Source of the DNA: Anastrepha obliqua
Lineage: Eukaryota > Arthropoda > Insecta > Diptera > Tephritidae
Assembly: GCF_027943255.1 (NCBI RefSeq)
Contig: NC_072893.1
Location: 57,878,001-57,942,000, forward strand
Reading direction: 5' to 3'
Length of the DNA: 64,000 bases
This document shows positions 24,627 through 36,949 of this stretch, one piece after another; positions within the stretch are counted from its first letter, which is position 1; each line of letters opens with the position of its first letter. Under the pieces are notes generated by a model. It had not been told where the DNA came from, searched no databases, and worked only from the letters and a program-made list of their open reading frames with translations. The translations under genes and the position numbers were made by a program.

Positions 24627-25520
24627 AGGGATGATCAGATTGCAGGTACCTTTTCAAATAGGGTTTTTGTTTTTGGCAGATTACGCATGACTACTGTCAA
24701 CCTACATTTATACTTTTTTTCAGCATACATCATGAAAAGACTTACACCTCAACAACGTTTGGAAATCGTACAATGGTATTTTGACAATCGACGCTCTTTG
24801 AAAAGTGTTCATCGCGCGCTCAGACCAACTTATGCTGTTCAGCGATGAGACCCATTTTTGGCTTAATGGTTACGTCAATAAGCAAAATTGCAATATTTGG
24901 GCTGAAAAGCAACCTAAGAGAAGCCATTCAAGAACATCCATTACATCCTATCAAAACAACCGTTTAGTGCGATCTATAGACTGGAGGAATCATCGGCTCA
25001 TATTTCTTCAAAGACGAGACTTGTGCCAATGTAAGAGTGAATGGCGAACGCTATCGCGCCATGATAAACGACTTTTTGAAAATTTAAAAAATCCAAGCCC
25101 GTGATTTCCACAACATTTGGCTCCAGGAAGGCGGCTCTACTTGCCATACAGTTCGTGAAACAATGTATTTACTCCGTCGTCGTTTCGGTGAGCGATTTAT
25201 CTCTCATCTCTAACCAGTGGATTGGCCACCAAGATCGTGTGATATCACACTTTTCTAAAGTCGAAATGCTTTGTGAACAAACCAACTTGGATTGAGGCAT
25301 TGGAAGCCAACATTACTAAAGTTATTCTTGATATACCGACCGAAGTTCTACAGCGAGTCATTCAAAATTGGTGTATACGGCGTAGTTTGAAAGCCGTTAT
25401 CTTTGAAAAATAAATGTCAAGAATGTTTCTACACAAAAATAATAAAGAGTGCCCAGTGAAATTAAATTTTCGTTGTTTTATTTCAATTTAAAATCCGATG
25501 CCTCTAAATTGATCGCACTT
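24627..25520 (+). mobile_element. Internally deleted DD41D-type element
   Basis: Ends agggatgatcagattg and (reverse complement of right) aagtgcgatcaatttagagg are imperfect inverted repeats next to TA dinucleotides. The gene starts MKRLTPQQRLEIVQWYFDNR at 24732, jumps at about 24825 by an internal deletion to LMLFSDETHFWLNGYVNKQN (first catalytic Asp) and continues with frameshifts to the C-terminal part ending at about 25412. Pseudogene of a second rosa-like family, related to the fragment at 31800-32105. Confidence 0.8.
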
Positions 25521-25999
25521 TATAAGTTTTCAGCAGCAGCGCCATCTGTCGTCAGACACAGAAAAGTTCGATAAATGGATAGTTTTGAGTCAGACAAAAG
25601 ACATGTAGATGGGAAATAAAGGCGATGTTACAAAGCTAATTCCTCTTCAAATTTTCCTGATTTCTTAATGAATCTATGGAATCTGTTGAAGCAGAAAAAA
25701 TTCAATCGATCCATTTTTAATACACCTGACCTAAAATTGCGCCAAAATGGCCTTTCAATTGCCGGATAAATACGGAAATTGCTCTGGATTGCCATCAAAA
25801 AGGCGACACATATGAGGTGGTTACTGATAACTATAGTAGCCATATACTGGTCTGATTCCTTCTCAGCTTGATAAGGAATCCCGCTATGCACCGGTGGTCG
25901 ACCTATTTTTAAAAAATAAATTGTTATTTTGCAGGCGCAGCTGCACCAATCATCACTACGTTTTCGATAACAAAATCCCGAATGTACCTAACGATCCCT
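25521..25999. other. Non-coding, no gene recognised
   Basis: No motif identified; an 87-codon minus-strand frame (25628-25891) is not recognisable. Confidence 0.4.
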
Positions 26000-26130
26000 G
26001 TAAAATTTCGACCATTAATGGATTCTAATCGCATTAGGATGAGTTGAAGATCAGTTTATCAGACAGTTCGTTACCCTGAATACCACAGTGCTCTGATACT
26101 CACGTGAGCTCAAGCTTGCTGTTCAGTTAC
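26000..26130 (-). mobile_element. Small LINE RNase H remnant
   Basis: The minus strand reads VSEHCGIQGNELSDKL, which matches the last RNase H motif of LINE ORF2 (usually WVPGHCGIxGNExADxLA). Nothing else of the element was clear on either side. Confidence 0.5.
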
Positions 26131-27489
26131 CTTTCTGGATAATTCTTGGGAAGGTAAGAACGTTTTCCATTACTCTGAATCGGTATTTGTGCCACCGCCT
26201 GTCATTTATCCCATCCACTAAGCTGAAAAGTGCAAAATCCACCGATTGAAACGCCAAGTTCAGCATACAAATGTATGATTTGTCCGAAAAAAAAGCAAAT
26301 TCGTTCTTGTATAATAGTGCCTACACTCCTATGTGACCTACTGTATTTATGCATCCCAACACTACTACACAAACGCAAATATAAGTATATATGCATCCCA
26401 AAGCCTGCATACTTACATGCGATTAAATATCTGCCCGCAGATCTCCGCCTGCTGCTGCAAAAAGCGGCTCAACGCAAACACACCGTTCAACAGCTCAGCT
26501 GCAGCCTATAAAAAAAAATTCATTTGTGGGAAAAAATTCTGCTAACCACACAGCATAGTTAAATTTTTAATGAGTCCGGTTTATTTTATGGTGTGGTGGC
26601 GGTGGCTTACGATGAGGCAAAGGGGCAAATTAGCTTCGGAAGGGGTATGCATAGTTACCGGCTAGATTTAATGGAGCATTTAAACGTTATTTAACTGGCT
26701 GTTTTACTTTATTTATTTACTGTTTTTCTTACTTAATTTAATTTATGACGAGCAAACATAAAGGTCGTCAAATGCATTTTAAAAAAGTAAAGTGAACACC
26801 GTTGCTTCTTATTGCTCGTCTTAAGGAAGCCTGGATAGACTACGAATATGGCAATGTTTAAACTTTGCTTTAAAGAAGAGTCCATTATTTTTTATTTATT
26901 TATTTAAATCGGAACACTGCAATTTTTTAGTTAGTTAAGTGCGAGTTTCTGTACTAAAAGTGAGGATCTTGGAGAATGTACGTTTTTCGGAGCCGAAACT
27001 TTAGATGCGTAGAACTAAAACTAGGCATATAACTTACGTCAATAAATTTATTTTTTTGCCGGTTGCCTGCTAATAATAAAACCAAGTCATACCCAATGAG
27101 AGCTATAGATTGTAGCTTCAGAGGAGCGGACGGAAATTTAGTCTTAACATAAAAAAGTGCGCGCAGTTCAATACTATAAGTGATGATTCCAAATGAGATG
27201 GGGTGCATTATTTGTAACAAATTTGAGTGCGTTTTATTAAGTCGTCATGATGCGAATACAAAAGATAAAGAATACAATAAATTTGTAAGATGACATCACA
27301 CGATGTCCAGTAGAAGAGATAAAAATGGTGCAGATATCAACTTTACATATTTAGCTCAGAGCTATGAGCCTACAACCTTCTAAAAAGCGATGAGTGGTGA
27401 CTTAAGAACGCAATGGAAAGGTGTCATAGACGAGGGGGTTGAGTCTTTAGTCAATAATAAAACTTGGGGCTTGGTAAGCCAAAGAAACT
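26131..27489. other. Non-coding, no gene recognised
   Basis: Contains short tatgcatcccaa and acatac-type runs near 26330-26410 and otherwise unique AT-rich DNA. Confidence 0.42.
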
Positions 27490-27880
27490 ATTTCTAATAC
27501 AAGGTTGTTCAAAGAAAAACGAAATGAGAAAAGTGTAATTGCAAGATTCAAGGTTATAGATTGTGATGAAACATTTAGCTCAGTAGCCAAGTTTACCTCA
27601 TTGCATATCATTTTGCATTATCCTATGAACATTCAAGGTTATAGATTGTGATGAAACATTTAGCTCAGTAGCCAAGTTTACCTCATTGCATATCATTTTG
27701 CATTATCCTATGAACATGACCCAACGATAACGCAATTCGTTGTTAGAACCGCGTTTTTGCACGGAAACCCTGAGGAAGAAATTTACATGCACCAACTTAT
27801 TGCCTATGCGGATGATTCCGGTAGGCTTTGGAAGCTAAATAACAGCATTTACGGTTTGAAGCAAGTTTCCAGATAGTGAA
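27490..27880 (+). mobile_element. Ty1/copia reverse transcriptase fragment
   Basis: The plus strand gives VIARFKVIDCDETFSSVAKF, then TSLHIILHYPM, and after a frameshift TAFLHGNPEEEIYMHQL and LWKLNNSIYGLKQVS. These are the R-L-V-A-x-G-x-x-Q...D-Y-x-E-T-F-S-P-V, T-A-F-L-H-G and L-x-K-S-I-Y-G-L-K-Q-A blocks of copia reverse transcriptase. The catalytic YVDD part and both LTRs are missing. An 85-bp tandem duplication interrupts it. Confidence 0.8.
27546..27715. repeat. 85-bp perfect tandem duplication
   Basis: The unit beginning attcaaggttatagattgtg is present at 27546-27630 and again at 27631-27715 without visible difference, inside the copia fragment. Confidence 0.92.
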
Positions 27881-27894
27881 ATCGAAAATGTTCA

Positions 27895-27965
27895 CGAACC
27901 TACGTTCTCTCTGTGATTGCCGAATGGTAGTAACGCACCAACCAATTCGGCTACGGCGGCCGCCC
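27895..27965 (-). mobile_element. Partial tRNA-derived SINE
   Basis: Contains, on the plus strand, accaaccaattcggctacgg followed by cggccgccc, the reverse of the tRNA-related head of the SINE at 53758-54087. The B box is degraded and the body is missing. Confidence 0.7.
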
Positions 27966-28381
27966 AATTAACCAATTTATAAACAGATCAACAGTCATCC
28001 ATGCCTTTTTATTCGCCATCAAATGAACTGGAAGGTGTTTAATGCTCTTACCTCTTAAAGCTCGTGGTATAAGGAACTGGTTGATTAAGAGAAGCTTTAA
28101 CATTTTATCATCAGATGCGTTACTGCAAAAGAAAAACGTCACCCGATATTTGGCCGCTTTAAAACCACCAGCTGATTTTTCTATGTACGTTCTTTTAGGC
28201 ATTTTCTTCCAGGACAAACCCGTTTCGCCGGCCTTAAATATTTGATCTGTTCAATTATTTTTCCTAGTTTATCCGGAAAAGTTTTTGCAGCATTTTCGTC
28301 TGCTGATGCTACAGGGTTTGATTGAAAAGTAATGAGCCTTATTTTTTTCAGCAGTTTTATTAAACCTTTTGGCTTATACAA
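27951..28381 (-). mobile_element. pogo/Tigger-type transposase fragment
   Basis: The minus strand has two consecutive frames. First ENAAKTFPDKLGKIIEQ, then after a frame shift WKKMPKRTYIEKSAGGFKAA, KYRVTFFFCSNASDDKMLKL and further LPVHLMANKKAWMTVDLFINW. The order of F-P-x-x-L, W-K-x-M-P-x-R-T-Y-I, GxKAxKxRxT and KAWMT is diagnostic for DDE_1 transposases (pogo, Tigger, jerky-like). The first catalytic Asp region has been altered at the frame break, and the rest of the catalytic core is absent. Confidence 0.78.
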
Positions 28382-30879
28382 CTAATATTCTTCAAAATAG
28401 GACCCTTGAGCGTCAATACGTAAAATAAACAAGCCGACCGACGGTTCGTTCATCAAAGGTATACCGGGGGTTACAGGAAATCCCCGAACCGTGTTATTTC
28501 AATATCGTGTAAAAAAATGCCGTGTATAAAAGGGGTTCATTGAAATAAAAATAATGAAAACATTTTATATTTTGGTTTTTTGCGGAACCATTTATAAGAT
28601 TTAGTTGTAAAGTGTAGAAAACAGTTGAAAAGCGGAAAATATATTATCCTTCGAGTAAGATGAGTATATCGACTGCTTGAAAATATTTTGTTTTGTTTCG
28701 CTTTTTGAAAATAAATCGCCCACACTTCAAATCTGCTTTTTCACCCGCTTTTACAAAAGTGGAGTTACTGCGAAATGTCATAAATTAGACACTTTATAGA
28801 CAATTTTTTTACTTTTTATTGTTGCTAAATATATATTTGATTGCTTAAAATAGTTTGAATTATTTTATAATACTCAAATGGGAAATAAAATTTAATCAAA
28901 ACTGCTGGTCCATGTATGGACCCATATGCGGTGTAGGGTTAAAGAAGATGATCAATTAAAATACAAAACTGTCACCAAATAAATAAATAAAAAACTTTTG
29001 AAATGAAACGCACTCAATTTTTTTGAAAAGCATTAAAAAGTTCCAGAGCCCTTTTCACAATTTTTAGCACGAAACAAAGAGAATTTCGAATAAGACAGAA
29101 AACATTTTCTAGTTCAAGCAAAGAGAGAATTTGAAACTTTTACGCAAATTGAAAGTAACACAGAAATTAATTGTGTGTCATTTGTTGAAAAAAAATGCAA
29201 AATTGAATGAAATTTGTATGCGCGCCACAAATGGTAAACGGCGAATGGCAAATGGCGTAAAGCAAATGTTGCACGACTGCCTAACGGCTGCAAGCATTTA
29301 CTTACATAAGGATTTTAGCGCAAATGGTTGGTTACAAAGAGAGGGGGGTGGTAGCAGCTGAAAATGATGTGCTCTGGCGGACAGACATTGGCGATAGTCG
29401 ATAGTAATTTGGGCTAGGCGAAGGGAACAAGCAAAGGGATTGTGAAAGCCATGAGAGCTTTGCTTTGAAAGCGCCAAATGTATGTGGGTATGTGTGTTTG
29501 TCAAAATTTAAATTATAATGTCTTACAGCGCGCTCTAACTCTTCCCTCTTCAACTACGCGTCACTACCCTCTGCTTCAGCACTTGTGCGGCAACTCATTT
29601 CCCGCAGTTGCTGCTATGCGTCCATGAGTATAGTCTGCTGACACCAAATACAAATGACTTTCAGTCAGTTTCCCCAAGTTAGCACCACGCCAGGGCTTTA
29701 AATGAAAGACAGTAATCAAATATAGTATTTCTTGCATTAGTTTAGTCAAATTATTGCGTAACAGATATTTGCATGAAAGCTTCAATACAGCGCTAAGTAA
29801 AATCTCACAAAATCGTATACGTTCTGAGATTTTGGGGAAAAGACTTCATTCTACCTATTTCACTGCCTCAGTATAATATAAAGCAGTTGGTTAGCTGTTC
29901 TTTGCGCTCCTCAGTTCACCCTCGCGAATTTTTCCATTATCACATATCATTGCGGATTTGCAATTCTCGGCGCAGTCCGCGCGAACTCCACCACTAATCT
30001 TCATTCTTGAGCTGAACTCCCTAGCACCCACTTTGTGCCACAAATTTCATCACAGCTGATATTATATTTATCGCCATAAAAAGGTGTCATGCAGATTTGT
30101 ATCTTTGGGTTACTTATGACCTTAACAAACTAACCACCTCCCTCCACGTTGTGTTGTATCTCGCTTTTCTTATTTTTACTTGTGTTTTGTTTTTGTTTCT
30201 TTAGCACGAGTTCAACGCCATTCTCCACCACGACATTTACTGCCTATTTTCTTTGCCAGCATACGAGTATACATAAATTTCGGTGCTCAAATCCCTCTTG
30301 TCATTGTGTGATTTAAACTTTGATCCGTTGCTCCCTCACACTCTGCGATGTTTGTTTTTGTTTTCGTATTTGTGTTTGTTGTACACGGCTTGTTGTGTTT
30401 TTAGTATTAAGAGCTTGACTTCATAATGGTTTTTTGTCCTTCGCAATGCTTTATGCGCCCAACAAATTGACATTGGCCTTAAGCAGCAAATAAAAAGGCC
30501 AAAGGTGCTTAGCGCTCTCAAAATTCTTGAAATTTTTATTAGAGTTTGTGAAGGAAATTGCACTGTAAGAATCACCAGTTGGTGAAGCTTATTAGGTGAT
30601 CAACAAATAAGAGATACCATATCTCGGTTTAAATTATATAATACATGCATATAAATATACATACCTGATCATATGAAGCCTCTGCCGTGAATCCTTTAGC
30701 AGACCTGGTTTACATTGCTTTTAAGTCTTCAATTAGCCAGGTCTTAGACATAATTTAACTTAACTTAGATTTCGTACACACTTATAGATTATTATTCAGC
30801 ATGACATCGCAATGGCACCAGCCATATTATTGTACGAGGCTGCAATAAGTACCCGTGTTAGAAATGAAGACACCATTTT
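28382..30879. other. Non-coding, no gene recognised
   Basis: Unique-looking AT-rich DNA. The parts 29300-30330 are less AT-rich and free of transposon motifs, as in fly introns with regulatory DNA, but I could not define an element. A TATA-like tataaag near 29877 with tcagtt near 29911 is spaced about 36 bases, too far for a clear core promoter. Confidence 0.4.
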
Positions 30880-31350
30880 TTTTATTTTAATTTTTTTTAT
30901 TTTTCAACATAGTCCCCCTTAAGAAAGATACACTTCTCCCAAAACTCCAACCATCTTTTTAACCCCTCCAAAAGTTAGGATTTCCCAAACTCGCCAAAAT
31001 ACGCCTCTGTTTCGGCTATGACTTCCTCGTTTGAACTAAATTTTTTTAGGAAACAAGAAAAAGTCGCAGGGAGTCAGATCGGCTGCATACGGGCGTTGCG
31101 GTAGCAATTCATAATGCAATTCATGCAGTTTGGCGGCGACAACTCCGGATAAATGTGCGCTGTGAGCAATCGTGGCACTCATCGGGCCGACACTTTTTTC
31201 ATAGCCAAATATTAATTCCCGTTCCAGTCGGCACACCTATGGCCTCTGTTACTTCCCATACTTTCAATTGCCGATCAGCGAAAATCATGTCGTGGACTTT
31301 TTGAATGATTTCCTTGGTAACCACGTCTGCCGGGCGTGCTGTGGTTATAG
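30880..31350 (-). mobile_element. Internally deleted mariner
   Basis: The minus strand begins FADRQLKVWEVTEAIGVPTG, a mariner second helix-turn-helix, and then jumps to KLHELHYELLPQRPYAADLT and PCDFFLFP, the third catalytic aspartate block, followed by the C-terminal region ending in KCIFLKGDYVEK. The whole middle, with the first catalytic residues, has been deleted. Confidence 0.72.
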
Positions 31351-31799
31351 ATGTCGTCCCCATAGGCAGGGGAGTTTAATCATGGTCTAGTTAGCTGACT
31401 TTCGTTTATTCGACAATTTATCCTGAATTTTATACAGGTGTTATTGGATGTTTTTTTTTTGCTTATTTTTTTCTAATATTTTATCTTCATCTTCCAAGTT
31501 AATCTAAAGCTTTATTTTCCCTACAAATTTAACACAAATAGGATTACGGGACTTACATTAAAATGCGCCATTTTAATTCCTGATAAATGTAAACAAAATA
31601 TGGTATTGATAAACAAATTAGGTTGGTCGTTATTAAGGCTTCAAAGCGCAAGCAATTCGCCGCACCGTGGAATAGTTTGGGCCACCAACCACACAAGGAT
31701 TTAGGCTCGCACCTCATTTGAAATGGTATTTTTTGGATGTTTCTTTAAAAGCTTTGTTTTCAGTATTTTATTTTTGACCCATTATTAAAGCATACACAT
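31351..31799. other. Non-coding spacer
   Basis: AT-rich, no feature recognised. Confidence 0.4.
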
Positions 31800-32105
31800 T
31801 TTTTTTGGACATGCAAAGTTCTTTCAAAAACTTTTCAGCCTTAAAAAAAAGTGTTCCCATATTTTTTCAAAGATGTTGCATTGGAGACCATCTCTCGCCT
31901 CTCACACATTTGGACTTTAATTTGTGGGGTATGCAAAGTCTAAACGCTTTGTGGATAAACCAAATTGAGGCATTTGAAGCCAACATTACTAACGTTATTC
32001 ATGAGATACTGACCGAAGGGTGTTAAGGGATGACCGAATTACGGTTACAGAAATAAATGTCATGCTTGTTTCTTCACAAAAATATTAAAGATTGCCCAAT
32101 AAAAC
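31800..32105 (+). mobile_element. 3' fragment of a DD41D-type element
   Basis: The plus strand reads LTHLDFNLWGMQSLNALWIN and then EAFEANITNVIHEILTE, the third catalytic block (D-F-x-L-W-G) and C-terminus. The sequence after the gene, aataaatgtcatgcttgttt, parallels the same part of 24627-25520. The 5' part is missing. Confidence 0.65.
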
Positions 32106-33784
32106 TGAGTTTTCCCTTTATTACCATTTTAAGTTCTCAAGCCCTTAAGAAGAACATAAGTAAATAGTAAATAATAAGTAATTTAAAACAAGTTTCTTGG
32201 AAAGTGAAAAGCGTTTATTGTTATCAAATTTCGTCACCAAACAAAAAAATACTAAACTTAAAAAATTTCGGGATCCCGAAATTTCCGGGATCGTAAAAGC
32301 ATCGGAATCGCGGGATCGGCAAAAATCAGGAGCAATCACCGAGAAACCAGCAGTTCAACCCTATTGATCAGAAAAAGACCTAAATATTACATGTTGGCTT
32401 TCAACTAACGGTTTCCTCCAATCGTTTCTATCGTACTTATAAAGTTCTTTAAAATCGCAATTGATCGATGTCAATACTTATAACACACGGCATTTTTTAA
32501 ATGACTCGCTGGCTTTTTTTAGTTGTGTTGCAAGTAAAGATTTCCTAATGCATTCACCTCATCATTGCCAGTCATGACACACCCACCATCACTTGCTTAC
32601 GATACACATGTGTACCTACTTACTTGCCCATCTTCATATTAGCGTTCACATTATTACGCCAAAACTCCTGTGGGTCATTGCCAAAAGTTGGGAATCCGCC
32701 AAAAAAGCAGGGAAGTATTTATGGCAAAAAGTTGGCAGACACTAAACTCAGTTGTATTTATACGAGTTTGTATGTACAGGTATATAGTTCGCTTACCCAC
32801 ACATATATGTACACATACAGGCGCACATGTGTTAACTCGAAGACATAAATAATTGAGTGAATCAACGAAATCAACACAATCAACGAGGCGGCACTTCATT
32901 TGCAAATGCTACCAGCAAAGGGAGCAAATAACTGAAAACGGTAGGGTTGGAAGAACTTTTTCGATTCTCTACTTTTTGCTGAAATGGTTTTCATTGCCAT
33001 GGCGCAGAAAAGCGCAAAAAAGTAGAGAAAATTTGAGAAAAAAGGAAATTATAAAAACTAAGTAATATTCACAGAAAAAAACTTTAAAATATAGAAAAAC
33101 TCAGAACGTACAAAAAACTGCTGATGATATGCGAATCGATTTCATTGGCAACGCATGAATAAAATATGGATGTGCACAGACAACTTTCGCCTGCTCTTGC
33201 ACCACATACCCCATCCTTCCGTTTGGCAGTGTAAATGTTAAACCCTCCACTTGACGCTCAACCATTCAACATTTAAATATTTATATAACTTTATGCAAGT
33301 TCATATTCAGAAAGACCAAATAAAACAAAAAAAAAGAGAAAAACGATGCAACCAACAAAAAACACTTTAGTAGAAAGCAAATATTGTACGCAAATATGCA
33401 GTTGCAAGCGGAAAAAGTTAAGAATGCAGAAAGGAAGAGGGAAAAGTGTTTAAAAGTGTTGGCATTTATAAGAATTTGTAATGTCATAGCATATGTGAGT
33501 GCGAGGGTCTGTGGGTGTATGGTAGCGAAACGGCTGCAGAAACTGGCTGAATCGACACAATTGACCGAAAATATGATTTATTATAAATTTTAGTGCGTTC
33601 AGACACTTCGAAGGAAGAAAATAAAAAGCCGGCGATTCTATCACCAAAACCAGTAGTAGTTTTACGGCAAGAGTGGCTGAGTTCAGGTGGGGAGTAGAAG
33701 TTGTACAACTTAATGGGCGTCGCTTTCGACAAAAAAAAGAAAAACTTAATGCCTCTGTTTGAATAACACATTATGACTAGATGC
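32106..33784. other. Non-coding, no gene recognised
   Basis: Includes low-complexity acatac runs near 32790-32830. The many 65-75 codon frames lack motifs. Confidence 0.42.
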
Positions 33785-35380
33785 CCTTTAAGAATTAAAA
33801 TACTACCGAAATTAATATATAATAAGTGTTTCATCAAAATTCAAAAAAAGTGGGTATGCAATTTCATAGTTCATTAAATTTCCGTAAAACGAAATACAAG
33901 TTTAACCTAATTATTTTTGTATTGTATAATAATTTTCCCCTAACTTTCTCCATATATCAGGTCAATCCATAAGTTCGTGCGATTTTTAAAGGTGGTTTTA
34001 AAATTAATAAAAAATATGTTTAAAATATTTATTAATCAATAATATATTTTCCTTCATTATTTACAAAGTCTTACCAACATTTAGGCAAATTTTTATAATA
34101 ATTCCCTGCTCAAAAAATTTTTTGTCCTTGGAGCCAAGAGTAGCTCTTCTTACTCATATGGGATTGAAGGCCACGGAAAAGGTGATAATCACAAGGTGCA
34201 ATATCCGGAAAGAATGGTGGATGCGCCATTAGCTCGTTCAGCTTGCCTAATGTTTGCCTTGCGGTATGAGGTGTTGCGTTGTCGTGGTGAAACAAAACTT
34301 TGCGTCTATTCACTAAAGACGGTCGATTTTTTTTTAAGTGCCTCATTCAGGTTTGATAGCTGATGGGAATAATAATCAGCAGTTATCATCTGATTTGCTT
34401 CCAGAAGTTCATAATAAACAATACCGGCCATATCTCACCAAATAGACAGGAGAATCTTCTTGGGGTGAAGTCCATCTCTAGGAGTTGGTTACGGTGTTTC
34501 ATCTTTATCTAACCAGTGGCGTTTGTGAACAGGGTTATTGTAAGGGACCCATTTTTCATCACCAGTAACAATACGGTTCAAAAAACTTTCATTTTCAAGA
34601 CGTTGCGGCAGCTGAGAACACACATTCACTCTCACGCATTTTCCCAGCTTTGAAATCTTTCCCAACTGAACCAGCTACCTGTGAACTGTTCCATGCAAAG
34701 AATTTAACCTCTGAGCTATCATATCGACTGTCAAATTTGGCTCAGCTTCCACGAGTTCGAGCAAGGCGTCGGAGTTAAAGACTTCAGGACGACCAGCGCG
34801 CGGGGCATCCTCCACGTCGCAGTTACCATTTTGGAATTTTGAAAACCACCACGCGCAGTCCTTACACTCACGGTATCCTCTCCGTGAACAATGTTTATGT
34901 CTGCAGCAGCAGTTGTTTTATTTTTACCGCTTTTATAAAAAAAATACAAAATATGCCTCTTATACGCGTTCGAAGATTCCATTTTATTTTTTACAACACG
35001 TGCTTCTATCCGCGATTAAAATCACTTGTTGAATGCACAATATATCAAAGAACATATAAATAGTTCCGTTATGGTCCGCGAATAATTTTTTGTATGCCAA
35101 AATCATACAAAAGTGAAATTCTGGGTAAAATACGCACGAACTTATGGACTGACCTGATAATAAATGCACGTCAGAGGACGAAACAAGCAAATCATCATCA
35201 GGAAAAAAACTCTCAAAAATGAACGAAAATTTTGGCAGACTTCAAACTTACACTTTGCTACACAAAATTTAATTGACTACTAAACTGTGTACCCAACTTA
35301 AAGGAAAATTCTCATTAAAAAGTTGAAGATTTTGATGAAAATTGCCGAGTTTTTGTAAATTATGCGATTAAAAACAAAAA
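33785..35380. repeat. Foldback element split by a mariner
   Basis: The left arm holds gggtatgcaatttcatagtt near 33851. The right arm, in reverse complement, has gggtacacagtttagtagtc and aaagtgtaagtttgaag near 35240-35300. The mariner at 33957-35157 lies in the loop. Removing it leaves a foldback of about 400 bases, the size of the copies at 9249 and 59265. Confidence 0.5.
33957..35157 (-). mobile_element. Degenerate mariner with recognisable ends (1201 bp)
   Basis: The left end tcaggtcaatccataagttc and the right end (reverse complement tcaggtcagtccataagttc) are inverted repeats that continue as gtgcg, with TA at 33955-33956 and 35158-35159. The gene on the minus strand begins MESSNAYKRHILYFFYKSGK at 34982. 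Later blocks are IVTGDEKWVPYNNP (first Asp), VLFHHDNATPHTARQTL (second Asp) and FFPDIAPCDYHLF (third Asp). Only 30 residues separate the last two instead of 34. Several stops and frameshifts are present. Not active. Confidence 0.88.
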
Positions 35381-35639
35381 TAAGAAAATAGTCAAAACTT
35401 TTTGGTATGTAGTACCTTTGTAATAATTTTGGGGACTATATAATACAATTTTATTATTTTACAATACAACACATTTTTATTAAACCTTCCTTCCCTGTAT
35501 TTCTTAACTGAGTTAAATGATATTTTGGTTCTAAATTTTAAATTGGAGAAGAAATGCAGAATATGCCCTTTTTCTGGCATGGTGGCGCTGATGTTGAAAT
35601 AAATTTTGGAAAATATATGTCTCACCATAACTAAACTTA
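35381..35639. other. Non-coding spacer
   Basis: AT-rich; nothing recognised. Confidence 0.4.
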
Positions 35640-36300
35640 TGCTCATATAATTAAGTTGCTATACCCCATAGTAATCGAAGAAAACAGTAAGCAAAACCTT
35701 GACATTTGATCGAACTTGGTGTGCTTTTTTTGGTCTTGGCTCTCCTGGACTCTTCCATTGGGATTATAGGACTTTGGCTTCCATGTCGAAAACTATATAC
35801 CCCTGATTCGTCATCAGTTATGACCCTTTTAAGCAAATCTGGATCATCGTTGACATCCTTCAACAATTACTGATGCTCAAGCGACGTTGGTTTTGGTCAA
35901 AATTCGGCATTTTCGGAACGAACTTCGCTGCCAAACGCTTCATGAACAAAATTTCTGAAAATATTGCATGGCATGAGCCAACCTATATGCCGATATCCTC
36001 AACAACTTCTCTAATTGTGACGATTTTTCATAACAATTTTCTTCACCTTCGCAACATTTTAATCGGTTGTTGATGTGTCCTCCTTCCATGTGTAGTCCTT
36101 CACATCTTCTTGACTTTCTGTGAAAAGACTGTGCCACTTGTAAACATTTTTTTTTACTCAGAGCACTCTCACCGTATTCCACTGTTAAGATTTCAGGTGT
36201 TCAAGTGTTTTTGAGCACTTAATTCAATTTTTTACACAAATTTGATGCAACTTCTTTGATCAATTTTTTTCGTTAGCAGAAAATCGCAGAACACGCTTAA
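35640..36300 (-). mobile_element. Degenerate mariner, 5' half
   Basis: The minus strand reads VEYGESALSKKKCLQVAQSF and HRKSRRCEGLHMEGGH, with the Y-G-x-S-A-L-S start of the first helix-turn-helix. Further on, DLLKRVITDDESGVYSF keeps the first catalytic block (usually ITGDETWVY), and SQSPIIPMEESRRAKTKK follows in a shifted frame. The second and third catalytic blocks are absent. Family different from the 1270-bp copies. Confidence 0.75.
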
Positions 36301-36370
36301 CACTTGTCTTATTTATGCCTCTTACAAACAAGCTGTCCATTAAAATTTCATAGCAATCTTTGGGTCGCGT

Positions 36371-36574
36371 CTAGGTGGTGCAAAATTAATCATCCAATTT
36401 GTTTTTGAATCATTTTTACTTGATAAAACAAATAATTTTGAGTGAGGAAAATTTTTATTTGACCTTTTCGCTGTGTTTGGTTACCACAGCTGTCTAGTCA
36501 TATATAACTGACGTACGATACCATTTACAAAAGGTATACATTTTTCGTTAGGGGATTATTTTTTCGCCACCTTG
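36371..36574. mobile_element. Short MITE with inverted ends
   Basis: Left end ctaggtggtgcaaaattaat and right end, in reverse complement, caaggtggcgaaaaaataat are alike over about 22 bases. About 200 bp, no frame. TA follows the right end. The pattern resembles mariner-type MITEs. Confidence 0.55.
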
Positions 36575-36949
36575 TATAAAGAACTCGAGAAAGCAAAAAA
36601 CTAGCGCTGATAACAGACTTTATTACAATGAAAAAATCAACAGAAGTCGTTAGTAATTGGAATCAAACCCGACAGATGGGCTGGACATATCTGGCATAAT
36701 ATCTGACAGATCTACTGATGATAGTATTTTTGGTCCAGTACGTAAGAAATATGCACGCTTGTTGTTAAGTAACGATTAATAGTTGCAAATTTATTTTTCT
36801 TTTCTAATTTCCATTTCATTTTTATATGTTTTGTACTTATGGATTGAATTTTCCCTGTAGATATATTAATTTTTAATTTTTTTTTTGTAATAAAACTGAA
36901 TGGTTTTTGTCTTATAAATACTTATGTTATATTTTATTACTTCTTTTGA
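36575..36949. other. Non-coding spacer
   Basis: AT-rich, nothing recognised. Confidence 0.4.

Noticed and set aside
26600..26680. Gly-rich coding-like stretch (ggtggcggtggc)
   Set aside because: Stops in all frames within a short distance and no exon signals.
28895..28940. A piggyBac-type end (ttaaccctacaccgcatatg on the minus strand)
   Set aside because: No second end or transposase was found nearby.
33281..33487. 68-codon minus-strand frame rich in Phe and Leu
   Set aside because: Antisense of an A-rich stretch; apparent hydrophobicity follows from base composition.
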